This document shows, in pieces, positions 1 to 8,356 of a DNA stretch of 64,000 bases. The notes below the pieces were generated by a model, which saw only the letters and a list, made by a program, of their open reading frames with translations, was not told the origin of the DNA and searched no databases. The stretch spans positions 1-64,000 of the forward strand of contig NZ_QDKO01000043.1 of assembly GCF_003094615.1 (NCBI RefSeq), written 5' to 3'. The stretch is from Caulobacter radicis. Lineage in GTDB: Bacteria > Pseudomonadota > Alphaproteobacteria > Caulobacterales > Caulobacteraceae. Every line of letters begins with the position of its first letter. Position 1 is the stretch's first letter. Made by a program: the position numbers and the translations under genes.

Positions 1-510
1 CGGCCCTTCGGAATAACGACGCGGCGGAGCGGTCGACGAAGCCGAAACGCTAAACAAACCCACGGTCCCCGGGCTCCGCCCGGCCGCTCCGCGCCTCCCC
101 GACCTAACGCGCGCAAACGCGGGAGACCGCGAAGCCGTGCCTCAAGGAACCTCCCCCTGCGGGGGAGGCGATCGCGCAGCGATCGGTGGGGGGAGTGATG
201 ACGAACTCACCCACCCCACCGAAAGCTGAAACCGTCCCCCCACCGGCCTTCGGCCGCCTCCCCCAAAGGGGGAGGTTCGCCGACCAAGATCCTCCCCCTG
301 AAGGGGGAGGTGGCCCGAAGGGCCGGAGGGGGAAGTTCCTGATGAGGTCAGCACATCCCCAACGTCAGCAATCCCTTCCCCCTCAGTCGCTTCGCGACAG
401 CTCCCCCTTCAGGGGGAGCATCTGGGAGGGGGGCGGTCTCATCTGCCGCAACGCCCAACGCCCCCCACCGATCGCTGCGCGATCGCCGCGCCCCACAAGG
501 GGAGGGTCCC
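1..510 (+). repeat. Composite intergenic repeat, copy C (left end cut by window)
   Basis: No convincing gene lies in the first 617 bases. Positions 1-510 are a second copy, with scattered differences, of 59425-59974; base 1 matches 59425 and the first ~150 bases are almost identical. The first ~150 bases are the 3' end of the diverged core, including a CCGGGC-tcc-GCCCGG hairpin at about 69-83. They are followed by an ordered run of CCTCCCCC/GGGGGAGG palindromes, one joined to GATCGC-GCAGCGATC. ORFs run through this block only because it is GC-rich. The rest of the gap (511-617) holds the aspS leader. Confidence 0.85.
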
Positions 511-617
511 CGAACCTCAACCGGTCCAATCCTGCCGCGCCCCTCAGAATCCTTGACATAAACGCCCCCGCATGCGCCTTTCCGCGCCTTGCAAATCAAC
601 GCGTTTCGAAGCCTTTC

Positions 618-2456
618 ATGACCACGATGCACGCCTATCGCACCCATAACTGCGGCGCTCTTCGGGCCAGCGACACCAACGCCAATGTGCGTCTGTCGGG
701 CTGGATCCACCGCAAGCGCGACCACGGCGGCCTGGTCTTCATCGACCTGCGCGACCACTACGGCCTGACCCAGCTGGTCCTGCACCCCGAAACCCCCGGC
801 TTCGCCATCGTCGAGCGTCTGCGCGCCGAGAGCGTGATCCGCGTCGACGGCGTGGTCATCGCCCGTGACGCCGCCGTGGTGAACGCCAACCTGCCGACCG
901 GCGAGATCGAGATCCGCGTCACCGACGTGGAAGTGCTGTCGACCGCCGACGAGCTGCCGCTGCCGGTCTTCGGCGAGCCGGACTATCCGGAAGAGATCCG
1001 CCTCAAGCACCGCTATCTCGACCTGCGCCGCGAGACCCTGCACAAGAACATCGTGCTGCGCTCGCGCGTGATCCAGTCGATCCGCAACCGCATGTTCGCG
1101 CAGGGCTTCAACGAGTTCCAGACGCCGATCCTGACGGCGTCGTCGCCGGAAGGCGCGCGCGACTTCCTGGTGCCCTCGCGCCTGCACCCGGAGAAGTTCT
1201 ACGCGCTGCCGCAGGCGCCCCAGCAGTTCAAGCAGCTGCTGATGGTCTCGGGCTTCGACCGCTACTTCCAGATCGCCCCGTGCTTCCGCGACGAAGACCT
1301 GCGCGCCGACCGCTCGCTCGAGTTCTACCAGCTCGACGTCGAGATGAGCTTCGTGACGCAAGAAGACGTGTTCGCGGCCATCGAGCCGGTCATGCATGGC
1401 GTCTTCGAGGAGTTCTCGAACGGCAAGCCGGTCTCGCCGATCAGCGAGACCCACACCTTCACCAACGACTTTGGCCAGGCCTTCGAGCATAAGGGCTTCG
1501 AGCGCCTGACCTACGCCCAGTCGATGGCCTGGTACGGCAGCGACAAGCCCGACCTGCGCAACCCGATCAAGATGGCCGACGTCTCCGAGCACTTCCGTGA
1601 CGGCGGTTTTGGCCTCTTTGCCAAGATCCTCGGCGCCGACGCCAAGAACGCCATCTGGGCCATCCCGGCCCCGACCGGCGGTTCGCGCGCCTTCTGCGAC
1701 CGCATGAACAGCTGGGCCCAGGGCGAAGGCCAGCCGGGCCTCGGCTACGTGTTCTGGTCGGAAGACCAGGGCGGCTGGGGCGGCCCGATCGCCAAGAACC
1801 TGGGCGAGCCGACGCAAGCCCTGATGGAAAGCCTGGGCCTGGGCGCCGGCGACGCCGCCTTCTTCGTGGCCGGCGATCCGGCCGTGTTCGCCAAGTTCGC
1901 GGGCCTGGCCCGCACCCGCGTCGGCACGGAGCTGAAGCTGGTCGCCGAAGAGCAGTTCAAGTTCTGCTGGATCGTCGACTTCCCGATGTTCGAGTGGAAC
2001 GAGGACGAAAAGCGCGTCGACTTCTCGCACAACCCGTTCTCGATGCCGCAGGGCGGTCTGGAGGCCCTGGAAGGCCAGGACCCGCTGACCATCCGCGCCT
2101 ACCAGTACGACATCGTCTGCAACGGCTACGAGCTGTGCTCGGGCGCGATCCGGAACCACAAGCCCGAGATCATGCTGAAAGCCTTCGAAATCGCCGGCTA
2201 CGGCCCCGAAGTGGTCGAGGAGCAGTTCGGCGGCATGCTGAACGCCTTCCGCTTCGGCGCCCCGCCGCACGGCGGTCTGGCCCCCGGCATCGACCGCATC
2301 GTCATGCTGCTGGCCGAGCAGGTCGCCATCCGCGAGGTCATCGCCTTCCCGCTGAACCAGCAGGGCCAGGACCTCTTGATGAACGCGCCGGCCAACGTGC
2401 TCGACAAGCAGCTCAAGGAGCTGCACATCCGCACGGCTCCCCCGATCAAGGTCTAA
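618..2456 (+). CDS. aspS: Aspartyl-tRNA synthetase
   Basis: Cytoplasmic class II aminoacyl-tRNA synthetase that charges tRNA-Asp with aspartate (in alphaproteobacteria often also tRNA-Asn, which GatCAB then amidates). The protein begins MTTMHAYRTHNCGALRAS and has an N-terminal OB-fold anticodon-binding region (WIHRKRDHGGLVFIDLRDHY). Motif 2, FRDEDLRADR, is near residue 223. The bacterial GAD insertion lies in the middle, and motif 3, GIDRIVMLL, is near residue 557. Length is 612 aa, normal for the family. The open frame continues upstream to 186, but that part is repeat DNA. ATG 618 and ATG 627 are both possible starts. A TTGACA at 553-558 could be a -35 element (weak). A clear terminator follows. 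Confidence 0.97.
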   Translation: MTTMHAYRTHNCGALRASDTNANVRLSGWIHRKRDHGGLVFIDLRDHYGLTQLVLHPETPGFAIVERLRAESVIRVDGVVIARDAAVVNANLPTGEIEIRVTDVEVLSTADELPLPVFGEPDYPEEIRLKHRYLDLRRETLHKNIVLRSRVIQSIRNRMFAQGFNEFQTPILTASSPEGARDFLVPSRLHPEKFYALPQAPQQFKQLLMVSGFDRYFQIAPCFRDEDLRADRSLEFYQLDVEMSFVTQEDVFAAIEPVMHGVFEEFSNGKPVSPISETHTFTNDFGQAFEHKGFERLTYAQSMAWYGSDKPDLRNPIKMADVSEHFRDGGFGLFAKILGADAKNAIWAIPAPTGGSRAFCDRMNSWAQGEGQPGLGYVFWSEDQGGWGGPIAKNLGEPTQALMESLGLGAGDAAFFVAGDPAVFAKFAGLARTRVGTELKLVAEEQFKFCWIVDFPMFEWNEDEKRVDFSHNPFSMPQGGLEALEGQDPLTIRAYQYDIVCNGYELCSGAIRNHKPEIMLKAFEIAGYGPEVVEEQFGGMLNAFRFGAPPHGGLAPGIDRIVMLLAEQVAIREVIAFPLNQQGQDLLMNAPANVLDKQLKELHIRTAPPIKV

Positions 2457-2485
2457 GGATCCGGCGACAAGCGCCTGAAAAGACA

Positions 2486-2518
2486 AAGCCCTCCGGCCGT
2501 TCGGCTCGGAGGGCTTTT
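2486..2518 (+). terminator. Rho-independent terminator of aspS
   Basis: GCCCTCCG (2488-2495) pairs with CGGAGGGC (2507-2514) around an 11-nt loop. Two to three further A-T pairs and a T run follow, 30 nt after the aspS stop codon. Confidence 0.9.
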
Positions 2519-2565
2519 TCGTGCTATGGTGACGCTGTCGGGGGTGCGCCCAGGGAGGGTTCCCG

Positions 2566-3114
2566 ATGTTCAGGACCGCGTTCGCAATGTGCCTCTGCCT
2601 GTCGGCCGCGACGGGCGCATACGCCGCTTCCCCGCCGACCATGGCGGACCAGAAAGCCATCGACAGCGCCATGTCGGCCGCGCCGCCCGCGCTGGCCAAG
2701 GGCGCGGCGATCATGACCTTCGCCGCCGACGGCTCGATGCGCCACCTGCGCGACGGGACCAACGGCTACACCTGCATGCCCGACATCCCGACCACGCCGG
2801 GCGTCGATCCGATGTGCGCCGACGCCAACGCCATGGAATGGGCCATGGCCATGTTCGGCCGCAAGCCGCCGCCGGAAGGCAAGCCGGGCTTCATCTACAT
2901 GCTGATGGGCGGCTCGGACCCCAGCAACCTGGATCCGTACGCCACCAAGCCGATGGACGGCCACGACTGGGTCAAGACGGGGCCGCACGTGATGGTCGTC
3001 GGCGCGCCGGGCATGCTGGCCGGCTATCCGGGCGGCGCGCGGCCGGACACCTCGAAGCCTTACGTCATGTTCCCGGACACGCCCTACGCGCACCTGATGC
3101 TGCCGGTGCGCTGA
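2566..3114 (+). CDS. Secreted conserved hypothetical protein
   Basis: A 182-residue protein of unrecognised family. The first ~20 residues (MFRTAFAMCLCLSAATGAYA) form a cleavable Sec signal peptide ending AYA, so it is probably periplasmic. The mature part holds a CMPD motif, a second Cys (MCADANAMEWAMAMF) and a Pro/Gly-rich C-terminus mentioning no known catalytic motif. The two cysteines could form a disulfide. A GGGAGGG ribosome site precedes the ATG. It is transcribed separately from aspS because a terminator lies between them, and it converges on the pentapeptide gene 10 bp away. Confidence 0.8.
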   Translation: MFRTAFAMCLCLSAATGAYAASPPTMADQKAIDSAMSAAPPALAKGAAIMTFAADGSMRHLRDGTNGYTCMPDIPTTPGVDPMCADANAMEWAMAMFGRKPPPEGKPGFIYMLMGGSDPSNLDPYATKPMDGHDWVKTGPHVMVVGAPGMLAGYPGGARPDTSKPYVMFPDTPYAHLMLPVR

Positions 3115-3123
3115 GGCTTCGGA

Positions 3124-3621
3124 TCAGCGGCAGCGGGGGATCGACAGGCCGCGCGGCAGGGTCGTCGAGGGATCGCCGCAGGCCCGGTTCAGCTGGGCCT
3201 GGGTGAGGCCGCTCGCGCGGTCCAGCTCGGCCCCCGAGAAGTTGACGCCGGAAAGGTTGGCGCCGGCGAAGCTCGCGCCCTCCAGATAGGCGCCGACGAA
3301 GGTCGCGTTGGTCAGGTCGGCCTTGGCGAAGCTGGCTCCGCCGAAGACGCCGCCATAGGCGTTGATGTCGCGCAGGTCGCCGCCGGTGAACCGCGTGCGG
3401 CCCATCACCGCCAGCGACAGGTCGGCCTGGCGCAGGCGGGCGCCGGACAGGTTCTTGGCCCGAAGGGTCAGGCCCGAAAGGTCGGCCTGGAACAGGTTGC
3501 AGCGCGGGCAGTCGGCGCCGCGGCGGACGCCGGCGATCTGGCCGGCGTTCTGCGCCAGGGCGGGACCAGCCAGGGCCAGGGTCGACAGCGCGGCGGCGGC
3601 GAGGAGGGCCAGCGGTTTCAT
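3124..3621 (-). CDS. Secreted pentapeptide-repeat protein
   Basis: A 165-aa protein with an N-terminal Sec signal peptide (MKPLALLAAAALSTLALAG...ALAQ). About ten pentapeptide repeats of the A(D/N)LxX type follow (FQADLSGLTLRAKNLSGARL, then FAKADLTNATFVGAYLEGAS), which fold as a right-handed quadrilateral beta-helix. Cysteines occur before the repeats (CPRCNLF) and near the end (NRACGD, IPRCR), suggesting disulfide-stapled ends. Function is unknown; the family is structural and often mediates protein contacts. It stands alone between convergent and co-oriented neighbours. Confidence 0.85.
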   Translation of the reverse strand: MKPLALLAAAALSTLALAGPALAQNAGQIAGVRRGADCPRCNLFQADLSGLTLRAKNLSGARLRQADLSLAVMGRTRFTGGDLRDINAYGGVFGGASFAKADLTNATFVGAYLEGASFAGANLSGVNFSGAELDRASGLTQAQLNRACGDPSTTLPRGLSIPRCR

Positions 3622-3698
3622 TTCGGCACGCGTCCTTGGCGATGGAAAGGGCGGGATACGGGACTCACCGCGATCACAGCAAGTCCCGCGCCGGAAAC

Positions 3699-6449
3699 TC
3701 AGCCGCGCGGCGAGGGCCGTTCGGCCTGGCCGTTGCAGCTTTCGCAGACCACCAGGCCGCCCTTGCGGCTCAGGGCCACGTCGCCGCAGGCCGGGCAGAT
3801 GTCGGCCTGGTCGGCGGGCGCGCCGGCCTTGGCCGCGTCGTCCTTGCGGCGCCCGAAGGCGGCGAACACCAGGTTGTCGGGTGTCGCGCCGCGCGAGAAG
3901 CCCTTGGAGATGAACTTCGACGCCGGCAGCGGCGCGGGCTCCTCGGCCTCGTCCTCGACGTCGGCGTTCTTGCCGCGCCCCAGGCCGTCGGCGTTGAACT
4001 CCTGCGGGTCGCCGTTGGCCAGGTCGTCACGGCCCAGGTACGAAACGCCCAGTTCGCGGAAGATGTAGTCGAGGATCGAGGTCGCCGACTTGATCGAGTC
4101 GTTGCCCGTGACGGGACCTGCCGGCTCGAACTTGGTGAATACGTAGGCGTCGACGAACTCGTCCAGCGGCACGCCGTATTGCAGGCCGATCGAGATCGCG
4201 ATGGCGAAGTTGTTCATCAACGACCGGAAGGCGGCGCCTTCCTTGTGCATGTCGATGAAGATCTCGCCGACCTCGCCGTCCTCGTACTCGCCGGTGTGCA
4301 GATAGACCTTGTGGCCGCCGACGGCCGCCTTCTGGATATAGCCCTTGCGGCGGTCGGGCAGCTTGCGGCGCTCGCGCTGGCGCTCGACCACCTTCTCGAC
4401 CACGCGCTCGGTGACGATCGGCTCGGGCGGCCTGGCGCGCGGCGTCTCGGCCGGGGCTTCGGGCAGGTCGAGCGCGAAGTCGGCCGGCGCCGGAGCGCGC
4501 GACAGATTCAGAGCGCGGACGCCGGCGCGGGCGGCCGAGGCCTGAAGTCGCAGCAGATCGGCCGGACGGGCGTCGAACGGCGCGACCAGCGCCAGCGGCC
4601 AGGGGCCGCAGACGAAGGTCTCGACGGCGGCGGTGATGGCGATGCGATCGGCCTGGGCCGGCGCCTCGAAGGCGCGCAGCAGGTCCTGGGTCTCGCTCGC
4701 GAGCGCTAGGCTATCGAACAGGCGGCCGGTTCCGACGGCGTGGCGCTGGGCCTCGAGGACGGCGCCCGGCGCGAAGCCGGCGAAGGCCAGGGTGTCGAAC
4801 GCCGGATCGGCCAGGGCCTCGCGCGAGGCGCCCAGCACGTCGCCGATGAAGTCGGCGCCGACGATGGCGGGGGCGAAGGCCGCTCGCAGGTCGCCGCGGG
4901 CGCGCAATGCGGCCTCGGCCAGGCCGATCTCGTGGCTGGTGAAGCCGACGGCGGTCAGCGCGCGATGGTCGACGCCGGGGGCGTCTTCGAGCGATCCGGC
5001 GCCCAGGGCATGCACCCGCACCGCGTCGAGGTCGGCCCCGGCGGCGCGCAGGGCGGCCTGGGCGCTGGCGGAAAGCTGGGGCAAGGCGACGCCGTCGCTG
5101 GTCTCCGAGGGCAGGATCAGGTTCCAGCCGCTATCCAGGCCGGGGGGCGCGCCCAGGCGCAGGGCGGTCTCTGAGTCCTCGAAGGCCGCGACGAGGCCAG
5201 CGCCACGCAGACCGTGGGCCTTGGCCGCGGCCAGGGCGGCTTGCAGCCCCGCCGTCGCCTCCGCAGCCAGCGGGGTCGTCAATGCAGAGGCGGCTTCGGC
5301 GCGTCGGGCGAGGCCGGCCAGGATGCGTTCGGACTCGACGGTGAAGGCCTCGGCGGCGCCGAGGGCCTCCGCTACGGAGGCGGAGGCGGCCAGCGCTTCG
5401 CCAGCGGCGACGGCCCAGAGGGCGGCCGCAGCGTCACGACCAGCCTCGGTAGCGGGCGAAAGGTTCTGGGCCAGCAGCCAGTCGCCGACGCCGGCCAGGG
5501 TCAACGCCACGGCGCCGTCCTGCGGGCGGTCCAGCTCGAGGGCCACGGCCCAGAGCCGAACGGCATGACGGAAGCCGGCGAGGTCGAAGCCGTCATCGCC
5601 GAGGAAAGCCGCGGCGTTGACGGCCGCGCGGGCCGCGGCGCCGGCCGCCAGCTGATCGGCGTCGGCGGGCGACAGGGCCAGGGTGACGCCGCCGGTCTCC
5701 CAGCTGGCCCGGGCGGCCAGGGCGGCGAACTCGTCACCCGCGGCCACGTCGGTCGGTTCGGCCAGGGCGAGCAGGGACGGAATCTTGGCGGGCCGGACGG
5801 CGAAGGCGGAGAAGCCGGGCGCGCCGGCGCTGGCCACGGCGTCGGCGATGCTGGCGTCGCTGGCGCCGGCCGCGCGGGCCTTCTGGGCGGCCCGGGCCAG
5901 GGCGACGTTGCGGGCGGGGTCCGCGCAGGCTCGCGCGTCGCCCTCGCAGCGCAAGACCGAGTCGGCGACGGCGGTCAGGGCGGCGTCCAGTCGGGACGCG
6001 GCCTCCCGAGCCAGACGATCCGCGCGGGCGAGGCCAACGTGCTCGGCGGCGGCGGCGCGAAACTCGATGGCGGAAACGTGCAGCGGCGCGGGCAGGGCGG
6101 CCGCCGGACCGGCGGGCGCGCCATAGCCGGCGAGCATGCTGTCGACGAGGTCGCCGGCGAAGGCGCGAGCGTCGGCTTCCGACGCGAAGAGCCCCGCTTC
6201 GCGGCCGGCCTTGCTCAGGCGAGCAGCGTAGTGCTCCAGCGCGCCGTCGAGGTGGCTCTCAGGATCGGATGGGCCCGGAGGCGCCCAATCCAGCCAGGCC
6301 TCGACGCGGGCGTCGGGCCAGCCCAGAGGCGCAAGGGTTTCGATGAAGCGGTCGGGCCGTTCGACCTCGCGCAGGTCGGATTCCGGCGCGTGTCCGGCGA
6401 AGAGTCGTTCAAAGCGCATGGGCCGATTCCGCGGCGGGTGCTTCGTCAT
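3699..6449 (-). CDS. Degenerate NrdJ-like (class II ribonucleotide reductase) paralogue with TSCPD C-terminus
   Basis: A 916-aa protein. Residues ~690-820 (LPDRRKGYIQKAAVGGHKVY; GEIFIDMHKEGAAFRSLMNN; GNDSIKSATSILDYIFRELG) closely match the TSCPD region of alphaproteobacterial B12-dependent RNR. Residues ~886-908 form a Zn finger (CPAC...CESC), as at the NrdJ terminus. Upstream, weaker NrdJ-like stretches appear in the right order: FASEADARAFAGDL, FDLAGFRHAVRLWAVALELD, HALGAGSLEDAPGVDHRALT. The remembered NrdJ active-site stretches (NSPQWFN, the NPCG-type Cys loop) are absent, and the core is Ala-rich. I infer a non-catalytic relative, perhaps regulatory. Start ATG 6449 was chosen; an in-frame ATG at 6485 would add 12 residues. 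Databases may call it simply a TSCPD-domain protein. Confidence 0.8.
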   Translation of the reverse strand: MTKHPPRNRPMRFERLFAGHAPESDLREVERPDRFIETLAPLGWPDARVEAWLDWAPPGPSDPESHLDGALEHYAARLSKAGREAGLFASEADARAFAGDLVDSMLAGYGAPAGPAAALPAPLHVSAIEFRAAAAEHVGLARADRLAREAASRLDAALTAVADSVLRCEGDARACADPARNVALARAAQKARAAGASDASIADAVASAGAPGFSAFAVRPAKIPSLLALAEPTDVAAGDEFAALAARASWETGGVTLALSPADADQLAAGAAARAAVNAAAFLGDDGFDLAGFRHAVRLWAVALELDRPQDGAVALTLAGVGDWLLAQNLSPATEAGRDAAAALWAVAAGEALAASASVAEALGAAEAFTVESERILAGLARRAEAASALTTPLAAEATAGLQAALAAAKAHGLRGAGLVAAFEDSETALRLGAPPGLDSGWNLILPSETSDGVALPQLSASAQAALRAAGADLDAVRVHALGAGSLEDAPGVDHRALTAVGFTSHEIGLAEAALRARGDLRAAFAPAIVGADFIGDVLGASREALADPAFDTLAFAGFAPGAVLEAQRHAVGTGRLFDSLALASETQDLLRAFEAPAQADRIAITAAVETFVCGPWPLALVAPFDARPADLLRLQASAARAGVRALNLSRAPAPADFALDLPEAPAETPRARPPEPIVTERVVEKVVERQRERRKLPDRRKGYIQKAAVGGHKVYLHTGEYEDGEVGEIFIDMHKEGAAFRSLMNNFAIAISIGLQYGVPLDEFVDAYVFTKFEPAGPVTGNDSIKSATSILDYIFRELGVSYLGRDDLANGDPQEFNADGLGRGKNADVEDEAEEPAPLPASKFISKGFSRGATPDNLVFAAFGRRKDDAAKAGAPADQADICPACGDVALSRKGGLVVCESCNGQAERPSPRG

Positions 6450-6642
6450 GGTGTCAACCCTAAACCGGAGGTCGGTAACCATCAATAGATGTTGGGTCTG
6501 TGGCCCATGCTGTCCACAACATCTTGAAGCGCGCTTCGGTGACGGCTCTGCTGGACGCTGAGGGCTCGCCGACCTATAGTCCGCCCGCTTCGCGCCGCGC
6601 TTTTTCGGTCGCGAAGGCCTTTGCTAGATTGGGTGCCGCGCA

Positions 6643-7038
6643 GTGCTGAAAGCGATCTTCACGTGGTGGAACGGGGTGACCATCGGTCAGCGTTTCCACA
6701 TTTCCCGCCGGGGCGTGTTCGTTGGTCAAGACGAGTTCGGCAACCGCTACTTCGAAGCGCGCGACAACAAGGACAGCTACGACGACCGCAAGCGTCGTTG
6801 GGTGATCTATGACGGCTACGCCGAGGCCTCCAAGGTTCCGCCGGACTGGAGCGGCTGGCTGCACTACACCTTCGACGAGCCGCCGACCCAGGCGCCGCTG
6901 CCGCGTCGCGCGTGGGAAAAGGACCACCTGCCGAACCTGACGGGCACCGTCCACGCCTGGCGTCCGAAGGGCGCCATCGGCCGTGGCGGCGAGCGCGCCG
7001 TCGCCACCAGCGACTATCAGTCCTGGTCGCCGGAATAA
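6643..7038 (+). CDS. NADH:ubiquinone oxidoreductase NDUFA12-family subunit
   Basis: A 131-aa homologue of the complex I accessory subunit NDUFA12 (B17.2), which bacteria of the mitochondrial lineage use in assembling or stabilising complex I at the inner membrane. Recognisable family segments are FVGQDEFGNRYFEARDN, RRWVIYDGYAEASKVPPDW, WLHYTFDEPP and the C-terminal YQSWSPE. The start is GTG at 6643. The next gene begins one base after this stop codon, so the two are probably co-transcribed and translationally coupled. The nuo operon itself is not in the window. Confidence 0.93.
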   Translation: MLKAIFTWWNGVTIGQRFHISRRGVFVGQDEFGNRYFEARDNKDSYDDRKRRWVIYDGYAEASKVPPDWSGWLHYTFDEPPTQAPLPRRAWEKDHLPNLTGTVHAWRPKGAIGRGGERAVATSDYQSWSPE

Positions 7039-7039
7039 G

Positions 7040-7699
7040 ATGAGCTTCAAGCGGCGCAGCCTGCAGGGCGCGGCGATCCTGGTCGCCGCGGTTCCGTTCG
7101 CCGTCGGCGCCGCCTGGGCGCTGCAGGCCGCTCCGCAGCAGGCGCGGCCAGCGCAGCAGGCTCCGGCCGCCGCGCCGCCGCCCACGGGCCAGCCCGCGCC
7201 GGTCGCCCCGACGCCCAAGCCTGTCCAGCAGCCGGCGCTCTCCAACGGCGCGCCGCCACCCGAGCCGGCCCCGCCGCCCGCGGCCGATCCCGTTCCCGCC
7301 AAGCCGGTCGCCACCGCTCCGGTCAAGCCGGCCGAGCCCGCCAAGCGCGGGCGCTACGGCGTGGCCATAATTCAGGCGCTGGACAAGGTCACGACCGAGA
7401 CCATGCGGTTCGAGGTCCCGGTGGGCCAGCCTATCCGCTACAAGACCCTGGTCTTCACGGCGCGCGCCTGCGAGGTCACGGCCGCGGACGAGCTGGCGCC
7501 CGACCAGATCGCCTACCTGACCATCGATACCCAGCCCAAGGCCTTGCCGGGTCGCGCCGCTCCTGCCGGTCGACAGGTGTTCAAGGGATGGATGTACGCC
7601 AGCTCGCCGGGCCTCAACCCGCTCGAGCACCCGGTCTATGACGCCTGGCTGATCGCCTGCAAGACGTCGGCCCCGGTCGCCGCAGGCCCCAGCAAGTAG
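7040..7699 (+). CDS. DUF2155-domain secreted protein
   Basis: A 219-aa protein with an N-terminal signal or anchor (residues ~8-30, GAAILVAAVPFAVGAAWALQ), then a long Pro/Ala/Gln-rich spacer (~30-105). The C-terminal DUF2155 domain shows ETMRFEVPVGQPIRYKTLVF, ARACEV, FKGWMYASSPGLNPLEHPVYDAW and a final IACKTSAP. Two conserved cysteines may pair. It follows the NDUFA12-family gene directly, the usual alphaproteobacterial order, so a link to complex I or envelope assembly is plausible but unproven. Its last 64 bases overlap, on the opposite strand, the end of aat. Confidence 0.88.
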   Translation: MSFKRRSLQGAAILVAAVPFAVGAAWALQAAPQQARPAQQAPAAAPPPTGQPAPVAPTPKPVQQPALSNGAPPPEPAPPPAADPVPAKPVATAPVKPAEPAKRGRYGVAIIQALDKVTTETMRFEVPVGQPIRYKTLVFTARACEVTAADELAPDQIAYLTIDTQPKALPGRAAPAGRQVFKGWMYASSPGLNPLEHPVYDAWLIACKTSAPVAAGPSK

Positions 7700-8289
7700 A
7701 AATCCGACTCGGCCAGCAGGGCCTTGGCCAGCCGGCGCTTGTAGTCGGCGCGCGAGATCTCGACCGTGCCGAACTGCGCCAGGTGATCGGTGATGAACTG
7801 GGTGTCGAGCAGCTTGTAGCCGCCGACGTTCAGGCGCCCGACCAAGTGCACCAGCGCCACCTTGCTGGCGTCGCGGGCGGTCGAGAACATGCTTTCGCCA
7901 AAGAAGGCTGCGCCCAGCGAGACGCCGTAGAGCCCGCCGACCAGGTCGCCGCCTTGCCAGCACTCGACGCTGTGAGCGCGGCCGGCGGCGTAGAGCATGC
8001 CGTACATCTTCTGGATCGGGGCGTTGATCCAGGTCTCCAGGCGTCCCGGACGGGACGAGGCGCAGGCTTCGACCACGGCGTCGAAGGCGGTGTCGACGCG
8101 GACCTCGAAGGGTTCGCTGCGCACGGTGCGCGCCAGACGGCGGGGGATGTGCATGGCGTCGAGCGGCAACACGCCGCGCCATTGCGGATCGATGAGGAAG
8201 AGGCGTTCGTCATGGCGCGCGTCGGCCATGGGGAAGACGCCGCGTTCGTAGCAGGCGACGAGATCGTCGAGGCCGAAGGCGTCGTCCAT
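7636..8289 (-). CDS. aat: Leucyl/phenylalanyl-tRNA--protein transferase
   Basis: Cytoplasmic enzyme of the N-degron pathway. It transfers Leu or Phe from charged tRNA to N-terminal Arg or Lys, marking proteins for ClpS/ClpAP. Hallmarks are YERGVFPMADAR near the start, HIPRRLARTVR, WINAPIQKMYGMLYAAGRAH, VECWQGGDLVGGLYGVSLG, FFGESMFSTARDASKVALVH and LLDTQFITDHLAQFG. At 217 aa it is of usual length. The stop lies inside the convergent DUF2155 gene, so both C-termini share 64 bp of DNA. Confidence 0.96.
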   Translation of the reverse strand: MDDAFGLDDLVACYERGVFPMADARHDERLFLIDPQWRGVLPLDAMHIPRRLARTVRSEPFEVRVDTAFDAVVEACASSRPGRLETWINAPIQKMYGMLYAAGRAHSVECWQGGDLVGGLYGVSLGAAFFGESMFSTARDASKVALVHLVGRLNVGGYKLLDTQFITDHLAQFGTVEISRADYKRRLAKALLAESDFYLLGPAATGADVLQAISQAS

Positions 8290-8318
8290 GCGCGTCAGTG
8301 GGTTCCGATCGTCCCGAT

Positions 8319-8342
8319 CGGCCCCGGATCGCTCCGGGGCCG
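8319..8342 (-). terminator. Strong hairpin between accC and aat
   Basis: A perfect 10-bp stem CGGCCCCGGA / TCCGGGGCCG with a 4-nt loop lies just after the accC stop codon in its direction of transcription. It has no T tract, so termination is likely partial or Rho-assisted, and aat may partly read through. Confidence 0.5.
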
Positions 8343-8356
8343 ACCAAGATAAGGCC

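Noticed and set aside
186..617. 144-codon N-terminal extension of aspS
   Set aside because: Lies in the composite repeat; AspRS proteins start at the MHAYRT segment.
348..2762. 804-aa open frame on the minus strand
   Set aside because: Antisense of aspS and the next gene; typical shadow in GC-rich DNA, with low-complexity translation and no ribosome site.
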